Of a stretch of DNA of 64,000 nt, positions 1 through 12,700 are shown in pieces (positions within the stretch are counted from its first letter, which is position 1; each line of letters starts with the position of its first letter). Both the position numbers and the translations under genes were made by a program. The stretch is from assembly GCF_000224145.3 (NCBI RefSeq), contig NC_020179.2:172932-236931 (forward strand). Direction: 5' to 3'. The notes under the pieces are model-generated. The model did no database searches, had not been told where the DNA came from, and saw nothing but the letters and a program-made list of their open reading frames with translations. This DNA comes from Ciona intestinalis (Eukaryota > Chordata > Ascidiacea > Phlebobranchia > Cionidae).

Positions 1-183
1 ACGATTAGATTGAAACAACAATATTTTTATTAGGACCGAATTTATAAACCACATTTCACGTATTCATATAGTGTGTTTTAACGACTGTCATTTTTGCTGT
101 TAATTCCCTTCTCTTCGTTGTTTTAATTAATTTGATCTTCGCTCTCGTTTTCAAAGAGATTAACAAAAATTGGTTATGGCGTT

Positions 184-383
184 TAAGTAGGGTGGGGGAA
201 GATGGGACACCTATTCATACTATTTTATCGTCCTATTTGGTAGTAAACAAAGAATATTCAAAGAATTATAAAACCGTATCCAATAACGTCTTCTATAGAC
301 TATTGGTAATTGTTTAAAACACAATCAGGATATTTAGATATTATGTGCTAAAGGTGTCCCATCTTACTCCACAGTACTATATA
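184..383 (+). mobile_element. MITE, about 200 bp, GGTGGGG...CCCCACC family
   Basis: The left end reads GGTGGGGGAAGATGGGACAC and the right end is its approximate inverse complement (GTGTCCCATCTTACTCCAC). The inner segment with TTTGGTAGTAAACAAAGAA is shared by every copy in the window. Short length, inverted ends, no ORF and high copy number indicate a non-autonomous DNA transposon. It resembles the MITEs described from Ciona (Cimi families), but I cannot confirm the subfamily. Confidence 0.75.
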
Positions 384-599
384 ATGGTTTTTCCTAAAAC
401 TAACGCTATAAAACTTAAACTTTCTGATGAAACCTGAATTCTAAGCTAACAATAACACCTCAAGTCTACCCGCCCACTTTTCCGAATAACTTGAAATCAT
501 CTACTTAACATTATAAGTGGACGGCATGTCATAGCTCGCTGTGGGACGTATTTCGATCATGACTATTGGCCAATATAATGTATGCGGAGTGCAAGTTAC

Positions 600-705
600 A
601 TTCATTCATTCATTCATTCATTCATTCATTCATTCATTCATTCATTCATTCATTCATTCATTCATTCATTCATTCATTCATTCATTCATTCATTCATTCA
701 TTCAT
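600..705 (+). repeat. (ATTC)n microsatellite, about 26 units
   Basis: An almost perfect ATTC tetranucleotide array. It is preceded by CAAGTTACA, the sequence that ends the SINE tail elsewhere in the window (AAGTTACATTCATTC), so it looks like an expanded SINE 3' tail. Open frames through it (SFIHSFIH repeats) are artefacts of the array. Confidence 0.95.
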
Positions 706-1526
706 ATGAGTTGGTTTATTACTACGTTATTTTTGTTATTTTTCCAGTCGTATTACTGCAACTATTTTAATACTAATCAATTACTAATTGGACGTATTTC
801 GTTAACTATAATGGTACTTTATTCTTGATTCTTTCGTCTCATTTGGTAGTAAACAAATAATATTCAACGAATTATAAATCCGTATCCTCACGACTCTAAA
901 GAACGTTGTTAGTAGCTCAAAAAACGCAATCAGGAAATATGGGATTTATGTGCTAACGGTATCTTACCCTACAATACTGTACAAATTGTTTCATATATTA
1001 CATAAGTTACTTAAGAACGATCTTTAAAACGGCCTGGTAATTCGTCGTCAACCATACAGAAGCAATGGAAGCTTTGGATCTTTTGTTTCGTATTTGTGTG
1101 CTTAACAACAATGAGTTGGATTGTGCTTTGGAATTACAAAGACACAAAAGTAAAGAATAAAACCTGGTTAGCAAATACTAAGGCTTAGTATTCATGTAAA
1201 CGCCATTACAATCAAATACGACGATTAAGTAGGCTTAATTTACGTGTTAAGCTGCTACCGTATGCTGATACACATATATAGTAGATACGCTGGTACTTAA
1301 GTAGTAAACAACGAATTTACTAAGAGTTATATAACCGTATCCTCACGATTCTAAAAAAGCGTTGTTAATTGTTAAAAACACGACCAAGAAGGATGCGATA
1401 CCATGCCCTGAAAGTATACCATCTTACCCTACATTACTATACAGGAACAAAATACTGGCAATAACTATGTTACGAACTTATATGCGAACCTATCCTTTAA
1501 ACTATAGCCATCTGTTCAATATGCTA

Positions 1527-1722
1527 TACAGTAGGGTTGGGAAAGACGGGATACATTTTACCTCTATTTTCTCGCCCCGTTTAGTAGTAAACAAAGAACA
1601 TTCAAGAAATTAATAAACCATAAGCCCATGACTCCCATTGACGGTTATAATTGTTTAAAACACGATCAGGATATTTAGATATTATGTGCTAAAGGTGTCC
1701 CATCTTCCCTCACCCTACTATA
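1527..1722 (+). mobile_element. MITE, GGTGGGG family
   Basis: Complete but diverged copy: the left end is GGGTTGGGAAAGACGGGATA and the right end is CCCATCTTCCCTCACCCTAC, with the internal TAGTAAACAAAGAACATTC segment. Confidence 0.7.
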
Positions 1723-2073
1723 TATACTTCCACCATGCACAGCCGAAACACGGAGGTCTTCAACCAGATAAGCATGCGGGTCTTACTATAACAGGATCTA
1801 ATGCATTACGATGATGATGAATACAAGAGATCTCACTCATTCATGCGTTTTAAATCTCAATCATAAAAGATTAAACCGAAACCAATTTTAAGACGTCCAT
1901 TATAATTTTGTCGACGTTTCAACGAGGGGTTTATATTCAACAGCATTGGAGAGACGTCCGACGTTTTAAATTAAATCGGTCTCTAATATTAAAGGATAAA
2001 TAATGTTAGCCGCTGTGAACCGGTCAAATTTATAGTTCTAGTTTAATATATGAATTTACCCCTATAGTTTATA

Positions 2074-2262
2074 TAGCAGGGTGGGGTAAGATGGAACACA
2101 TTTTCATTCTCTTTTCTCGTCCCATTCGTGGTAAACGAAAAATATTTACAGAATTACACAACTGTATTTTCAAGAAGAGCGTTGTCTATTGTTTAAAACA
2201 TGATCAGAATATAAAGGATTTTGGTGCAAACGGTTTCCATCTTATCCTACAGTATTATACAT
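2074..2262 (+). mobile_element. MITE, GGTGGGG family
   Basis: Complete diverged copy with left end GGGTGGGGTAAGATGGAACA and a decayed right end CCATCTTATCCTACAGTA. Confidence 0.65.
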
Positions 2263-3814
2263 ACCATTACCATTATTTCACCCCTGGATTATTCTAATAT
2301 TAAAACAACAATTTCTTGAATAGATATCTATAATAGCCAGCTATGGGAACCACGTCAAGTCGTTTATTCACGTTCGATGTAGCGATGATAGTAATGGTAG
2401 GTAACAATACATCACGTGTTAAAAGCATCGCTTTCCCTTTTACTGTGTTATGCTTGATGGACAAGAAAACATTGAAAGGATTTAGGAATTTAGGAAGTTG
2501 TACGCTGTAATCACGCTTATAAAAACAAATATATTAACGTGTAAAAGTACTGTAATAGGCTCTACAGAACACAATATTTTCACCGTATTGCAGTTGACAT
2601 GACGTTTTATAACATACCTCGTAACTCGTAAGCGGGCACAAGGTGTATGTAACAGAACATTGGTGTTATAACGACTGTCGTTTTCCGTCCACGCAGGATT
2701 AATAAGTTACATACGTGGTAACTTATAAGTTACATTCATTTATTAATGCATATGTTTAAGTTGCAAACCGCATCATCATGACTTTAAAAAAAACTTTGTT
2801 AACTGTTAAAAACACTATCGGAAAGTATGGGTTTAAATGCACGGTTTATGTGCATTCATCCCATCTTACCCCACAGTACTATATGTGTTGGGTCATTAGA
2901 AATATAAACGTTGATGTTAAAAATCACGTTCGCCATTCGACGTCGGTTTGTGGTCAAACAAAGACAGTGATCGATCTGCAACACGAGGTCTGGATCGAAA
3001 GTTGAAAAAACTTAAGGAACGTGTGGAGAGACGGCTCCCTACTTTCATACATGAAACACTTTTAATGGGCCTCATATTGATTTTAATAAAGATCGACAAA
3101 CCTACGGGAAATACCGAATAAATAAGCAAAATAAAGCAATGTTTTTAAACATTAGAATAATGTTAGCCGGTTTAGTATTTTACACTTTTACTCGAGAAGT
3201 TTTTACACTTTTTTAACGACTATCGTTTTGTTGCAAATTACCGTCTCTGCGCTTTTTTAATTAATATATGATCTTCGCCACTGTAATGTATGCGAAAATA
3301 TAAACAAAAATATATGGCATATTACTCGAAAGCTGGTGTTCAACTTCTTAACACGTTCTTTCTATTGATCAGCCGCGTGACAACACTTCGATTTCCACGT
3401 AAGCAGTCGTTATTGATGGCATATCGCTGTGATTGGGAAGCCAACCACGGTAGCAATTACCTTAATCCAAGTGATACTTTCCCATGCGGGGTAACTTACA
3501 ATTTGTTGCCAACACAAAAGGAACATGGCATCATGCGCTTTGTCGAGTTTTATATAAATATACTAAACAGTAGTTGCGGAACATGGGCTACAAATGATGT
3601 AACAAAAGAGATCAATTTAAAATAAACGCAGACTTACCTCTGGAATATTTATTACTGGCGTATAATATAACAGGGTATAAGGTGGAAACCGCTAGCACAC
3701 AATGTAGTACATACGGTATGATAAGATGAAACCGGTTGTTTTCTCTTTTTTAAACAAAACATACACCACAGAATTAGAACAGTATCTTTGCGACTCTGAA
3801 TGAGGCTTGGTATA

Positions 3815-4013
3815 TTAGGGTGGGGGAAGATGGGACACCTTTTCATTTTGTTTTCTCTTTCCATTTGGTAGTAAACAAAGAACATTCAAAGAATTATGAA
3901 ACCGTATCCTTACGACTTCCATATACCGTTGTTAATTCTTTAAAATACGATCAAGACATTTAGATATTATGTGATAAAGGTGTCCGATCTCCCCTCATCC
4001 ACTATATAATTGT
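3815..4013 (+). mobile_element. MITE, GGTGGGG family
   Basis: Well-preserved copy, left end GGGTGGGGGAAGATGGGACA, internal TTTGGTAGTAAACAAAGAAC, right end GTGTCCGATCTCCCCTCATCC. Confidence 0.75.
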
Positions 4014-6299
4014 TCAAAACAAGATCAGGAAATATTGGATCTTGTTACTAACGGTATATTCATTTTACTTCACGTACTATATTTCATATTTTCTAATCGT
4101 GTTTTTAGTCGAGCGGATACGGCTATATATAAATCTGCATATATTTCTTGTTTACTGCCAACAATATTTAATAGAATGAAAGCATAAACTATATCACCCC
4201 AAACTAATACGTTATAACTGCAATAATACATACCACAAAACATATACTAAAAAGCTAATGTTTTTCACTATGTACAAGCGCACTTCTAACCAAAGCCCTT
4301 CATTAAGACGGCGGACGGGACCAGCGACTTAACGAGAAGCGAGTTTTAAATAATAACAATGGAGTTTATCCATACATTTCCTCCCTACTTTGATTCTATT
4401 GGGAGCAACTAAAAAATTCGCCAATCGAGTTGATGGTACTTAACTACGCAGTAGCGCTGTGGGGAAAGGACTACTTAGCTGGATCCTATAGTCGGGTAAA
4501 TAAAGTTGGGGAAGCGAGCCGATCAATTAATTTGGGAGACGTTTAGTGCTGGGACCGTGGGACGTCTTATGCGATGGTGAGTCACTGGTTTGGAAAATCC
4601 AGCGGGGTTATCCGAAAGTCGATCAAAACGTAGTCGTTACTCTGAATTAAGGCTGATATAATTGTCAAAACAAAAATTAAAACTCATGAATATTTCAGTC
4701 GATCGTCTGGATTAAAATTTAATTCGTGCAGATCAAATAAAAATCCCCCGGTTGCTATTCAGCCTGATCTGATTTAAACTATACGTCTATGTAAAACGAT
4801 ACTATGCCATTTAATATTAAATCCTGTATACACATAACGACCCAACTCAAATTATATAAAACACAAAATTTAATCAGCCTATTTTAAACATTAGATATGC
4901 CTCGTTTCGCTGCTAATTCCTTTCTCTTCGTTGTTTTAATTAATTAACTAAAACTCACTGTGAGTTTACTTGCTTTAGACTTCATCTGACACTTTTACTC
5001 AAGTTTTACTCCAGCTTTTCATCGACTGTTATTTTGGTAATTACCTGGTAGCCTATTCGTCACTGTAATCGAGGTGATAAATAAACAATTGTGTTATGTT
5101 TGTCCCAATAATACTATGCAACTAAGCAGATATAGTGGGGAGTAGATGGTTTTCACTCTCTTTTCACATCGTTAAAAACAGATTAGGAAATATGGCTGCT
5201 AACAGTATCCCATCTTAACCTACAGTAATATATCTGTATAAACTTTACACCACAACCTCAACTTACGAAACACATATCAAGTTCCAATTGCCTAACAGCT
5301 TCCTATTTCATCAAATACCAAAACTAACAAAGAGAAATGCGATATCTTGATATAAAAAGCGGTGTGTTTTGTAGGTTTAGCTGCCACGCTTTTACTCAAG
5401 TTGTTTTTTCTTGTATAGCGTGTTATAACAACTCTCGTTTTGCTGCTAATTTCCTTTATACATCATTTAACTTGATCTTTACTACTGTATTCGAAGAAAT
5501 AAAAATTATGTAAGAATATAACACCACGTTGATTTAAAAACAATATATCAGTGGCTCATCTGGTATAAAAACGTATAGTGTATTTCCAACGTTTCGTCTG
5601 CCATACGGCGAGACTTCGCCACTGATATATTTGTTTGTACTATGCCTGGTAGCAGAAGTAACAGAATGACGTTGATTTAAACTTATTGTATCAAACAGAG
5701 TGTTGAACAATAATAACAAACGTTTTGCTCAATTCAACTTAAACTGAGATACGTTTCCACAAAGTTATGATTGTGAACAAACGTTTACTTCAGTAGTTAC
5801 CGTTTTCTTTACATGTGGCATAAAAAGGCCACTTGCCAAATTGTTTTTTTTTTGTAAAATTTTTCCAGCTTTATTAATTCGTATCAAAGTCAACGCTGTT
5901 AATTTTTTGCTGATACAAACAATTGATGAGCTTGATTCGAAAATTTTATTATCAAAGGCATTTCAAAAGCGTTGATAAATATGACGTCACAGAGGAATTA
6001 GTGACGCCACAAGGAATCACGGCAAAGAAACACGAGCACCACCTAACGGCCAAACATTTGATTTTATTATCTCGCGTTATCACGGAATGTGTCGTTATAT
6101 TGAGGATATCTTGTCGGTCCCTGGTGACCTTTCGTGAACTCTAACCCGGCGATTGGACCCGTATATGACGTCACATTGGGATGACTAACCTATGAATACA
6201 TAATATATTGAAAGAATGATCGCCGAACACGTTTTTTTCTTACAATAAATTGTAAATCTGTTTTTAACTATGAGCAAATTAATGTAACTTAGTTTATCC

Positions 6300-6690
6300 T
6301 CCTGTGGCGGAAAACAACATGTCGTTATAACCTGGGTGTTCATACACCGCGTGCCAGCTTACGAGATACACTTTGTGGCTGATTATTTTGTGATTTTTTT
6401 TATGTAGATGAAAATTTGGAGAACCAATAAGTGACCACTGGGTTAGAGCGATTGCTGTAAGTGTCTTGATTAAGGATACATACTTCCATAATGATAACAG
6501 CAGCAGACTATAAGTGAGTTTTAGCAAATGCTATTTTGTCACTATATAACCTGTCCTTTGTTTCAAATATTTTTAAAGTGTCTTCCTCCAAAGACAGATA
6601 CACCCACAGTAGCAGCGTCGAGCCTTGAACCAGTTACCTCTAGATTCTTGGCAAGCTTATCGCTGCCTTGGCGCCAGTCGTTGTTGAAAA
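6300..6690 (-). mobile_element. tRNA-derived SINE fragments
   Basis: Minus-strand pieces of the SINE: the tail and GTGACCACTGGGTTAGAGC middle region at about 6300-6480, and the tRNA-like head with its B-box-like TTCAAGGCTCGACG (reverse) near 6590-6650. They lie in the 3' flank of TDRD3. Confidence 0.6.
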
Positions 6691-6709
6691 AAAGTAATAC
6701 AGTTCTCTT

Positions 6710-6715
6710 TTTAAT
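6710..6715 (-). terminator. Candidate poly(A) signal (ATTAAA) for TDRD3
   Basis: ATTAAA on the minus strand about 37 nt past the proposed TDRD3 stop codon. It is a common variant hexamer in AT-rich DNA, so this is only a candidate. Confidence 0.35.
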
Positions 6716-6751
6716 ATTAATTAGACATGAATTATGATCTGATGAATTTTG

Positions 6752-9700
6752 TTAAAACCAACCAACCATATTACTGAGTGGTACGAGATCTTTCAATTGA
6801 ACTTCTTCATAATTCCCGTACTCGAGGAAAACAACGACAGCCGTTGACTTGCTTGGATGGATGTTCATTATCTTTGCTTTGTAAAACTGCAACACATGAA
6901 TATTATGATAATGCATATAGTTTAGCAATGTTAAACAAAGGTGGACAGCTTCACAGTACTATATGATATACATAATAGTGTATGAATTTAACTTGTTTAT
7001 CTTCGCATGGCGGGGCAACGACAGTCTTTATAATACGGCTGTTCTGTTTCATACACCTCGTACCTGCTTACGAGTTACCACATATGTAACTTTGTGGATA
7101 ATTACTTTTTTATTGTTTACAATTACGGCTAATTATCTTGCTGAACAATGGTAGCAGCGTGAAGCCTTGAACCCATAACCTCTGGGTTAGAGGCAGCCAC
7201 GCTAACCACTATGCAGTTGCATCACAAACTACCTTGTAATCTTCCCAGTATTTGGCTTGGCAAAACGAACCCTCGCTCCACTTGCATTCCATTGCTTGTT
7301 GCGCAGGTTGCGCAGGTTGCACAGGTTGCGCATGTTGTTGTTGCCCATGTTGTTGCTGCGTATGTTGCGCATGTTGTTGTTGCCCATGTTGTTGCTGCGC
7401 GTGTTGTTGTTGCGCATGTTGTTGCTGCGTATGTTTATACTTATGTTGTTCAACATTGACTTTCCTTCCTTGTGATTTCATTCTTTCAGCCGTTTCACCC
7501 AAAGTCATCTGTTTGCCAGAGTTTGTAGGTGGTGGTTGTTGTTGTTGTTTCTGTTGTTGATATTGTTGTTGTTTCAGTTGTTGTTGTTGTTTCTGTTGTT
7601 GATATTGTTGTTGTTGTTTCTGTTGTTGATATTGTTGTTGTTGTTGCCCATTACGTTGTTGATGTGGTTGCTGTTGTCGTTGTTGTTTTTGTTGTTGTTG
7701 TTGCCCTTTAAGTTGTGACGGGGGTTGTTGTTGTTCCTGTGGTTGTTTTTGCACATTACGTTGTGGCAGTTGTAGCGGTTGTTGTTTATGTGGTTGTTGA
7801 TATTGGTGTTGATGTTGTTTCTGTTGTTGTTGCCCATTACGTTGCGAAGGTGGTTGGTAAAACTTCATCTCTGGCGGTCGTTGTCGATTCGAATCAACTT
7901 GCTTGTTTGGTTTGTCCTCGTACTGAATACAACTTATATTTGTAACCGGGTTTCACACGTATGTACACAGGTCCAGTTAACAACACTATTCTAGAGTTGT
8001 AAAAATATAATTCTAAAATATTCTTTGTTTACTACCAAATGGGATGATAAAAGGGAACAAAAACGCCTATTTTCCCTTAAATTCCCCACCCCACCCTACT
8101 ATATAAAGTTTACAAACCTGAGATTTGTCCTTGGTGAATCGTGGCGCAACCGCTTTTGGAAACGAAACTTTTTCGGACAATTTTTCTTCATTCCACAGTC
8201 TATGCTTATCCGTTCGTTCGTTTTGTTGTCGAGATTGATCTCTGTTTGTGTCGAATCTGTTCTGACTTTTCCCTGCATTGAAACTATACCCTTGCCTGTA
8301 TGAGCTTTTATCATTGTGGGTGTGATCATTAAATGGTGGATTCCTGTAAAAAAAAAAATTACGCAAATATTAAAAAATAAATTGATTTTTTTAAATTAAA
8401 ATTTCAAATAACTAAATACACATTCTCAAAACGTACAATCATTTACATTAACACATGTACTTTAAAAATAAAGTTTTTGTTACAAATTAATTTATACTAA
8501 CTTTGAATAATTCTGGGGTCTTCTGTTTGAATAACTTGCATCAGATGACCGGGAATTTTCTGTGATAAAATAAAAGAAATAATTTAACATAACTACATTA
8601 CAAATATAAAAACTTCACAAAATATAGGTGAAAAAAAGAATACGAACATCTAAATATTCTTTTCAGCAACTCAAGTCTTGCCAGATGGGGGTCGAAAAGT
8701 TAAAAATACACTGCAGTTAAAAGATTAACTACATTATGCCTAGCAAAAGTAACAGAAAAAATCTTTTAATGAAAATATTTACCAGTCCCTACAATGTAAA
8801 GGTTGGACACCAATGGTTAATAAATCACCTGTTCTGTCCGACTTCCCACCAGTTTCAACCAAACTTAATTGTTTAACATATTCGATAATATGATCATCAT
8901 CATGCATTTGATCTTCAGTATCCACAGTGGCTTTCTCAGGTCCTACATGGGATAATTGGTAAGTACGTGTTATTTGTCACTAAAAGTGCTACCATTGTGG
9001 GCGTGTGTGTACTTGGGCAAGACACTTAACGGCAATTGCTCCAACCCAGTGGTCACTAATGGGTTGTTCAATTATCAGCCATACAGAAAAACAATCACCC
9101 ACACAATTACATACGTGGCAGCTTGTAAGCTGACACGTGGTGTATGAAACAAAATACCCATGTTATACCATTGTCGTTGCCCCGCCTAGCGAAGTTACAT
9201 ACATTCAACATCACATTGCACAAAAACCCAACCATGCTTAGAAATACAAACGTTTTGGCTCTGTTGGTTGAATCTTGGTTTCCAGAAAATCAAATAAAGT
9301 TGTGTTTTTGTTTGAAGCATGTTGTTCTTCATCATCATTATCACGATGCCGACGACTTCTTCCACCTGTGTTGTAATTAATGTAGTGAAATATTTATTTT
9401 AATGATCATAAATTCTGTGAATCTAACCCTGAACCACAGAGCTCATGAAGTTGAATGATTCTAATAATGAAACAAACACGCAGTGAAATGAATAAAGAAA
9501 GCACAGGAATGTTAGTGATATGCTTTTAAACTAATAATTACTAGGATTGTAGAACCCAAGAAGTTGTAGCTAAATGCTATTGCAATAAACCCAAAGTAAA
9601 CATTAGAATACATACCTCTCCCTTCTCTTTCTCCTCTTCCTCCTCTCCCACTCCATCTCGCATCTTCTCCTCTTCCTCCACCCCTTCCACCTCTATCACT

Positions 9701-12700
9701 CCTACTACCTCTTCCACCTCCTCTCCCTCTCTCACTCCTTCCATCATCTCCTCTCCCTCCCCTCCCTCTCTCATTCCTCCCATCTTCTCCCCTCCCTCTC
9801 CCACCCTTCTCAGATGCGAGTAAATCCTCCAAAGCTGCCTCAAAGTTATTCATGGACCTCGCAACAGCAGCCTCCACCTTGTGGCTACCAAACCCCATTT
9901 GCATCAGTTGTTCACAAACTTTCTCATCAATTTTTATCGATGGCTGGAAATATTTTATAAATACAATTAATGAATGAATGTAAATTGCTTTATCTTGCGT
10001 CGCCAGAAAACGACAGTCATAGGTAACTTTGTGGGTGATTTTTTTATGTGTAGCCGACAATTTAGACAACACATTAGTGGCCACTAGGTTGAAGCAATTG
10101 TTGTTAGGTGTCTAAGTCTTGCCCAAGGACAAAGGGTGTAATAGCCAAACTTTATCTATAATTTAAACAAGTTTGAACCTTGTGTTTGTTGTCTTGTCCT
10201 TTGTACCGACTGTTCTCTTGTTTCCCATGGTAATTGCTACGAGTGGAACTTTGGTCTGGAAACAAAAAGCTATATAATTTGTGTAAAATAAAGAAGCGAT
10301 TTTTGACCTGAAAGATATTTAAAAAAAAAAGCTTTAAAACTTTATAAAAAGTAGGCCAGTTTTTGAGCTTAAAATATTTGGGGAATCTGGGAAATAAATC
10401 TAATTTATAGGTTCTAATATTTACTGATTAACTCAGTGCAGAAAATGTTGGGTAAGTCTGCCCACCCTGCCACCCCAGGTTTGGCGCCCATGTAGAGTGT
10501 GTTTCTTATAAAAGCTGCCACTTGTTTTAACTACTGTGGTTTATCTTGAAAGCGCAAAATTTTATGGTATGCTACATACACATATATATATAAGATGTAA
10601 AAATATTTAGAAATAAACCAATATTGATCTGTGGGGAAGCGGAAGCAGCGAACACCCTTGTTGAAGATTCTTGTGTCTTCACTTCAGCAATTGCAGCTTC
10701 ACGATGATCCCGAAATCCACTTGAAGCTTCAGGGTTGGAGGTTTCACTTGGTTTTAATGACGGTTTGTTTGCATTGTAATGCTTGGCGATTTTCTGTGCG
10801 AGAAAATAAGCTAATAACCATCATCATTTCCTCTATGTAAAAAAACCATACACAAATTCTCATAAAAATAATCACCTACAAAGTTACAAATGTGGTCTTA
10901 AGTGGGCACGAGGTGTATGAAACAGACCACCCGTGTTATAATGACTGTCGTTGCCCCGCCATGCAAGGATAAATAAGTTACATACGTGGTAACTTGTAAG
11001 CAGGCACGAGTTGTATGAAACAGAACACCCGTGTTATAATGACTGTCGTTGCCCCGCCATGCGAGGATAAAAATAATATTCAGTTAAACATGAAGATATT
11101 TCTTACTTGTCCAAATGGAACAAATGGTGGGGAAGTTTCATCATCAATATTATTCCCACGGGCAAAACCACAACCTTCCTATCAAATATTGAAACAAGTT
11201 AAGATAATGTTGGTTAAAGTGACAAAAAAGAGATCAAAAAAACTGTAATCCTATCTTCACATTATCATTGGGTGGTTCCTGTAAAGAGCACCCTTGTTTT
11301 CCAAATGATAGGTGCCTATGTACACACCCAATGTTTTCATGTTTTAAAATATATGGGTTTGTATACAGGCCACTATGTAGACAAAACACACTCATATATT
11401 TTTAAACAACAATTTCTTCACCTTTCCCGCCTTCCACTTGTTGTATAAACTTTCCACTTTACCCCCAAGTACTTCTGTGTTCATTGGGTTCAGCAATAAG
11501 AAGCCATTCTTAACAATAACTTTCGAGTGGATTCGAATTTTTGCACCAGGTGGAGTGTCTAGACTGGTAATAACAAAATTAACCATAATGAGAAGCAAAA
11601 ATAAAATTGAACTTTTAGATAATGAATAAATAAAATGCAACTTACTTACGTTATCTTCGCATGCCAGGAAACGACAGTCGTTATAACACGGGTATTCTGT
11701 TTCATACACCTTGTGCCCGCTTACAAAGTTACCACGTATGAAACTTTTTTTTTTTTCTCGAATGAAGGGGCAAAAACAGTTGTATAACACGGGTGTTCTG
11801 TTTCATACACCTCATGCATGCTTACATGTTACCAAGTTTGTTATATGCCATTTACTAATAGATGCATTTTTCTGGATAAAAAAACACACATATGTATGAC
11901 ACATGCAAATGTGTCAGTCACAGCCCATGGGTAAATACAATTTTTATCTCAAACATTCAGTTAAAAACTGAAACTATATCAGTGATATTAAAAGTTAAAA
12001 TGTTTATTTTCAGCTACATTATGTGGCTTTTCTGGTTTAAATACATTTTTTTAGAAGTTGAAAAGAATTATTAAATATTGACCTATAAGCATCAAAATTT
12101 TAAATATACTACTTTAAGATAACCATAAAAACGAACCATATTTTGTTGATATGTTCGTGTTCAATCCCCACCACACATTTGCTTCCATCACTAAGATGGA
12201 TTTGCAACATACGAGGCGAATGATTCGACTCTTCATTTGACTTTGGTGCCGATATATTACGGGTTTTAACAACTTGTAAAACGCATGGTAAACAAGGGAC
12301 CTGCGATTAGAATAAGAAGTCATTATTTTAAACAACGTGTCAAAGTGATTAGCACGCCTGCCTCTAAACCCAAAGAATATAAGTTGGAGGCCGGATGCTG
12401 CTACCATTATGGGCGTATGTGTCTTTGGGCAAGACAGGGCAATTGCTTCAACCCAGTGTCCGTCACTGGTGGCGTTGTGCTAACTGTGCATGCCTATAAC
12501 CGAGAAAAAATATGTTCATGATAAATAACAGAAAGAAATTTTCGACCATAAATTATCCATGATAGCCACTCCGTCCTCCATAACAATAGCACAATGTTAC
12601 AACAACAGTTACTTCACATACCTCGTTTAACTTGTTGATATCATCAGGAAAATATTTATCTCCAATCCCCACGATGTCGAACTGCATTAAATAGGATTGT

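Larger units (their letters stand above)
1..6700. other. Gene-free, repeat-rich stretch
   Basis: I recognise no protein or RNA gene here. The stretch holds several complete or decayed copies of the short inverted-repeat element (best copies about 184-383, 1527-1722, 2074-2262, 3815-4013; fragments about 830-984, 1300-1450, 2778-2883, 5133-5233), one long ATTC microsatellite, and SINE fragments at 6300-6690. Short open frames occur but most overlap these repeats and none shows a recognisable domain. The terminal exon of TDRD3 begins just right of it on the minus strand, so the last few hundred bases are its 3' flank. Confidence 0.6.

Noticed and set aside
541-828. ORFs with SFIHSFIH repeats
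   Set aside because: Produced by the ATTC microsatellite; no conserved flanking protein.
3290-3625. 111-codon plus-strand ORF
   Set aside because: No recognisable motif, signal peptide or homologous pattern, and no splice partners; it is in a repeat-rich stretch. Left unannotated, though a short orphan exon cannot be excluded.
7211-7945. Long plus-strand ORFs rich in Val/Cys/Leu opposite TDRD3 exon 13
   Set aside because: They are the antisense frames of a CAG/CAA-rich Gln-coding exon; composition alone explains the open frames.
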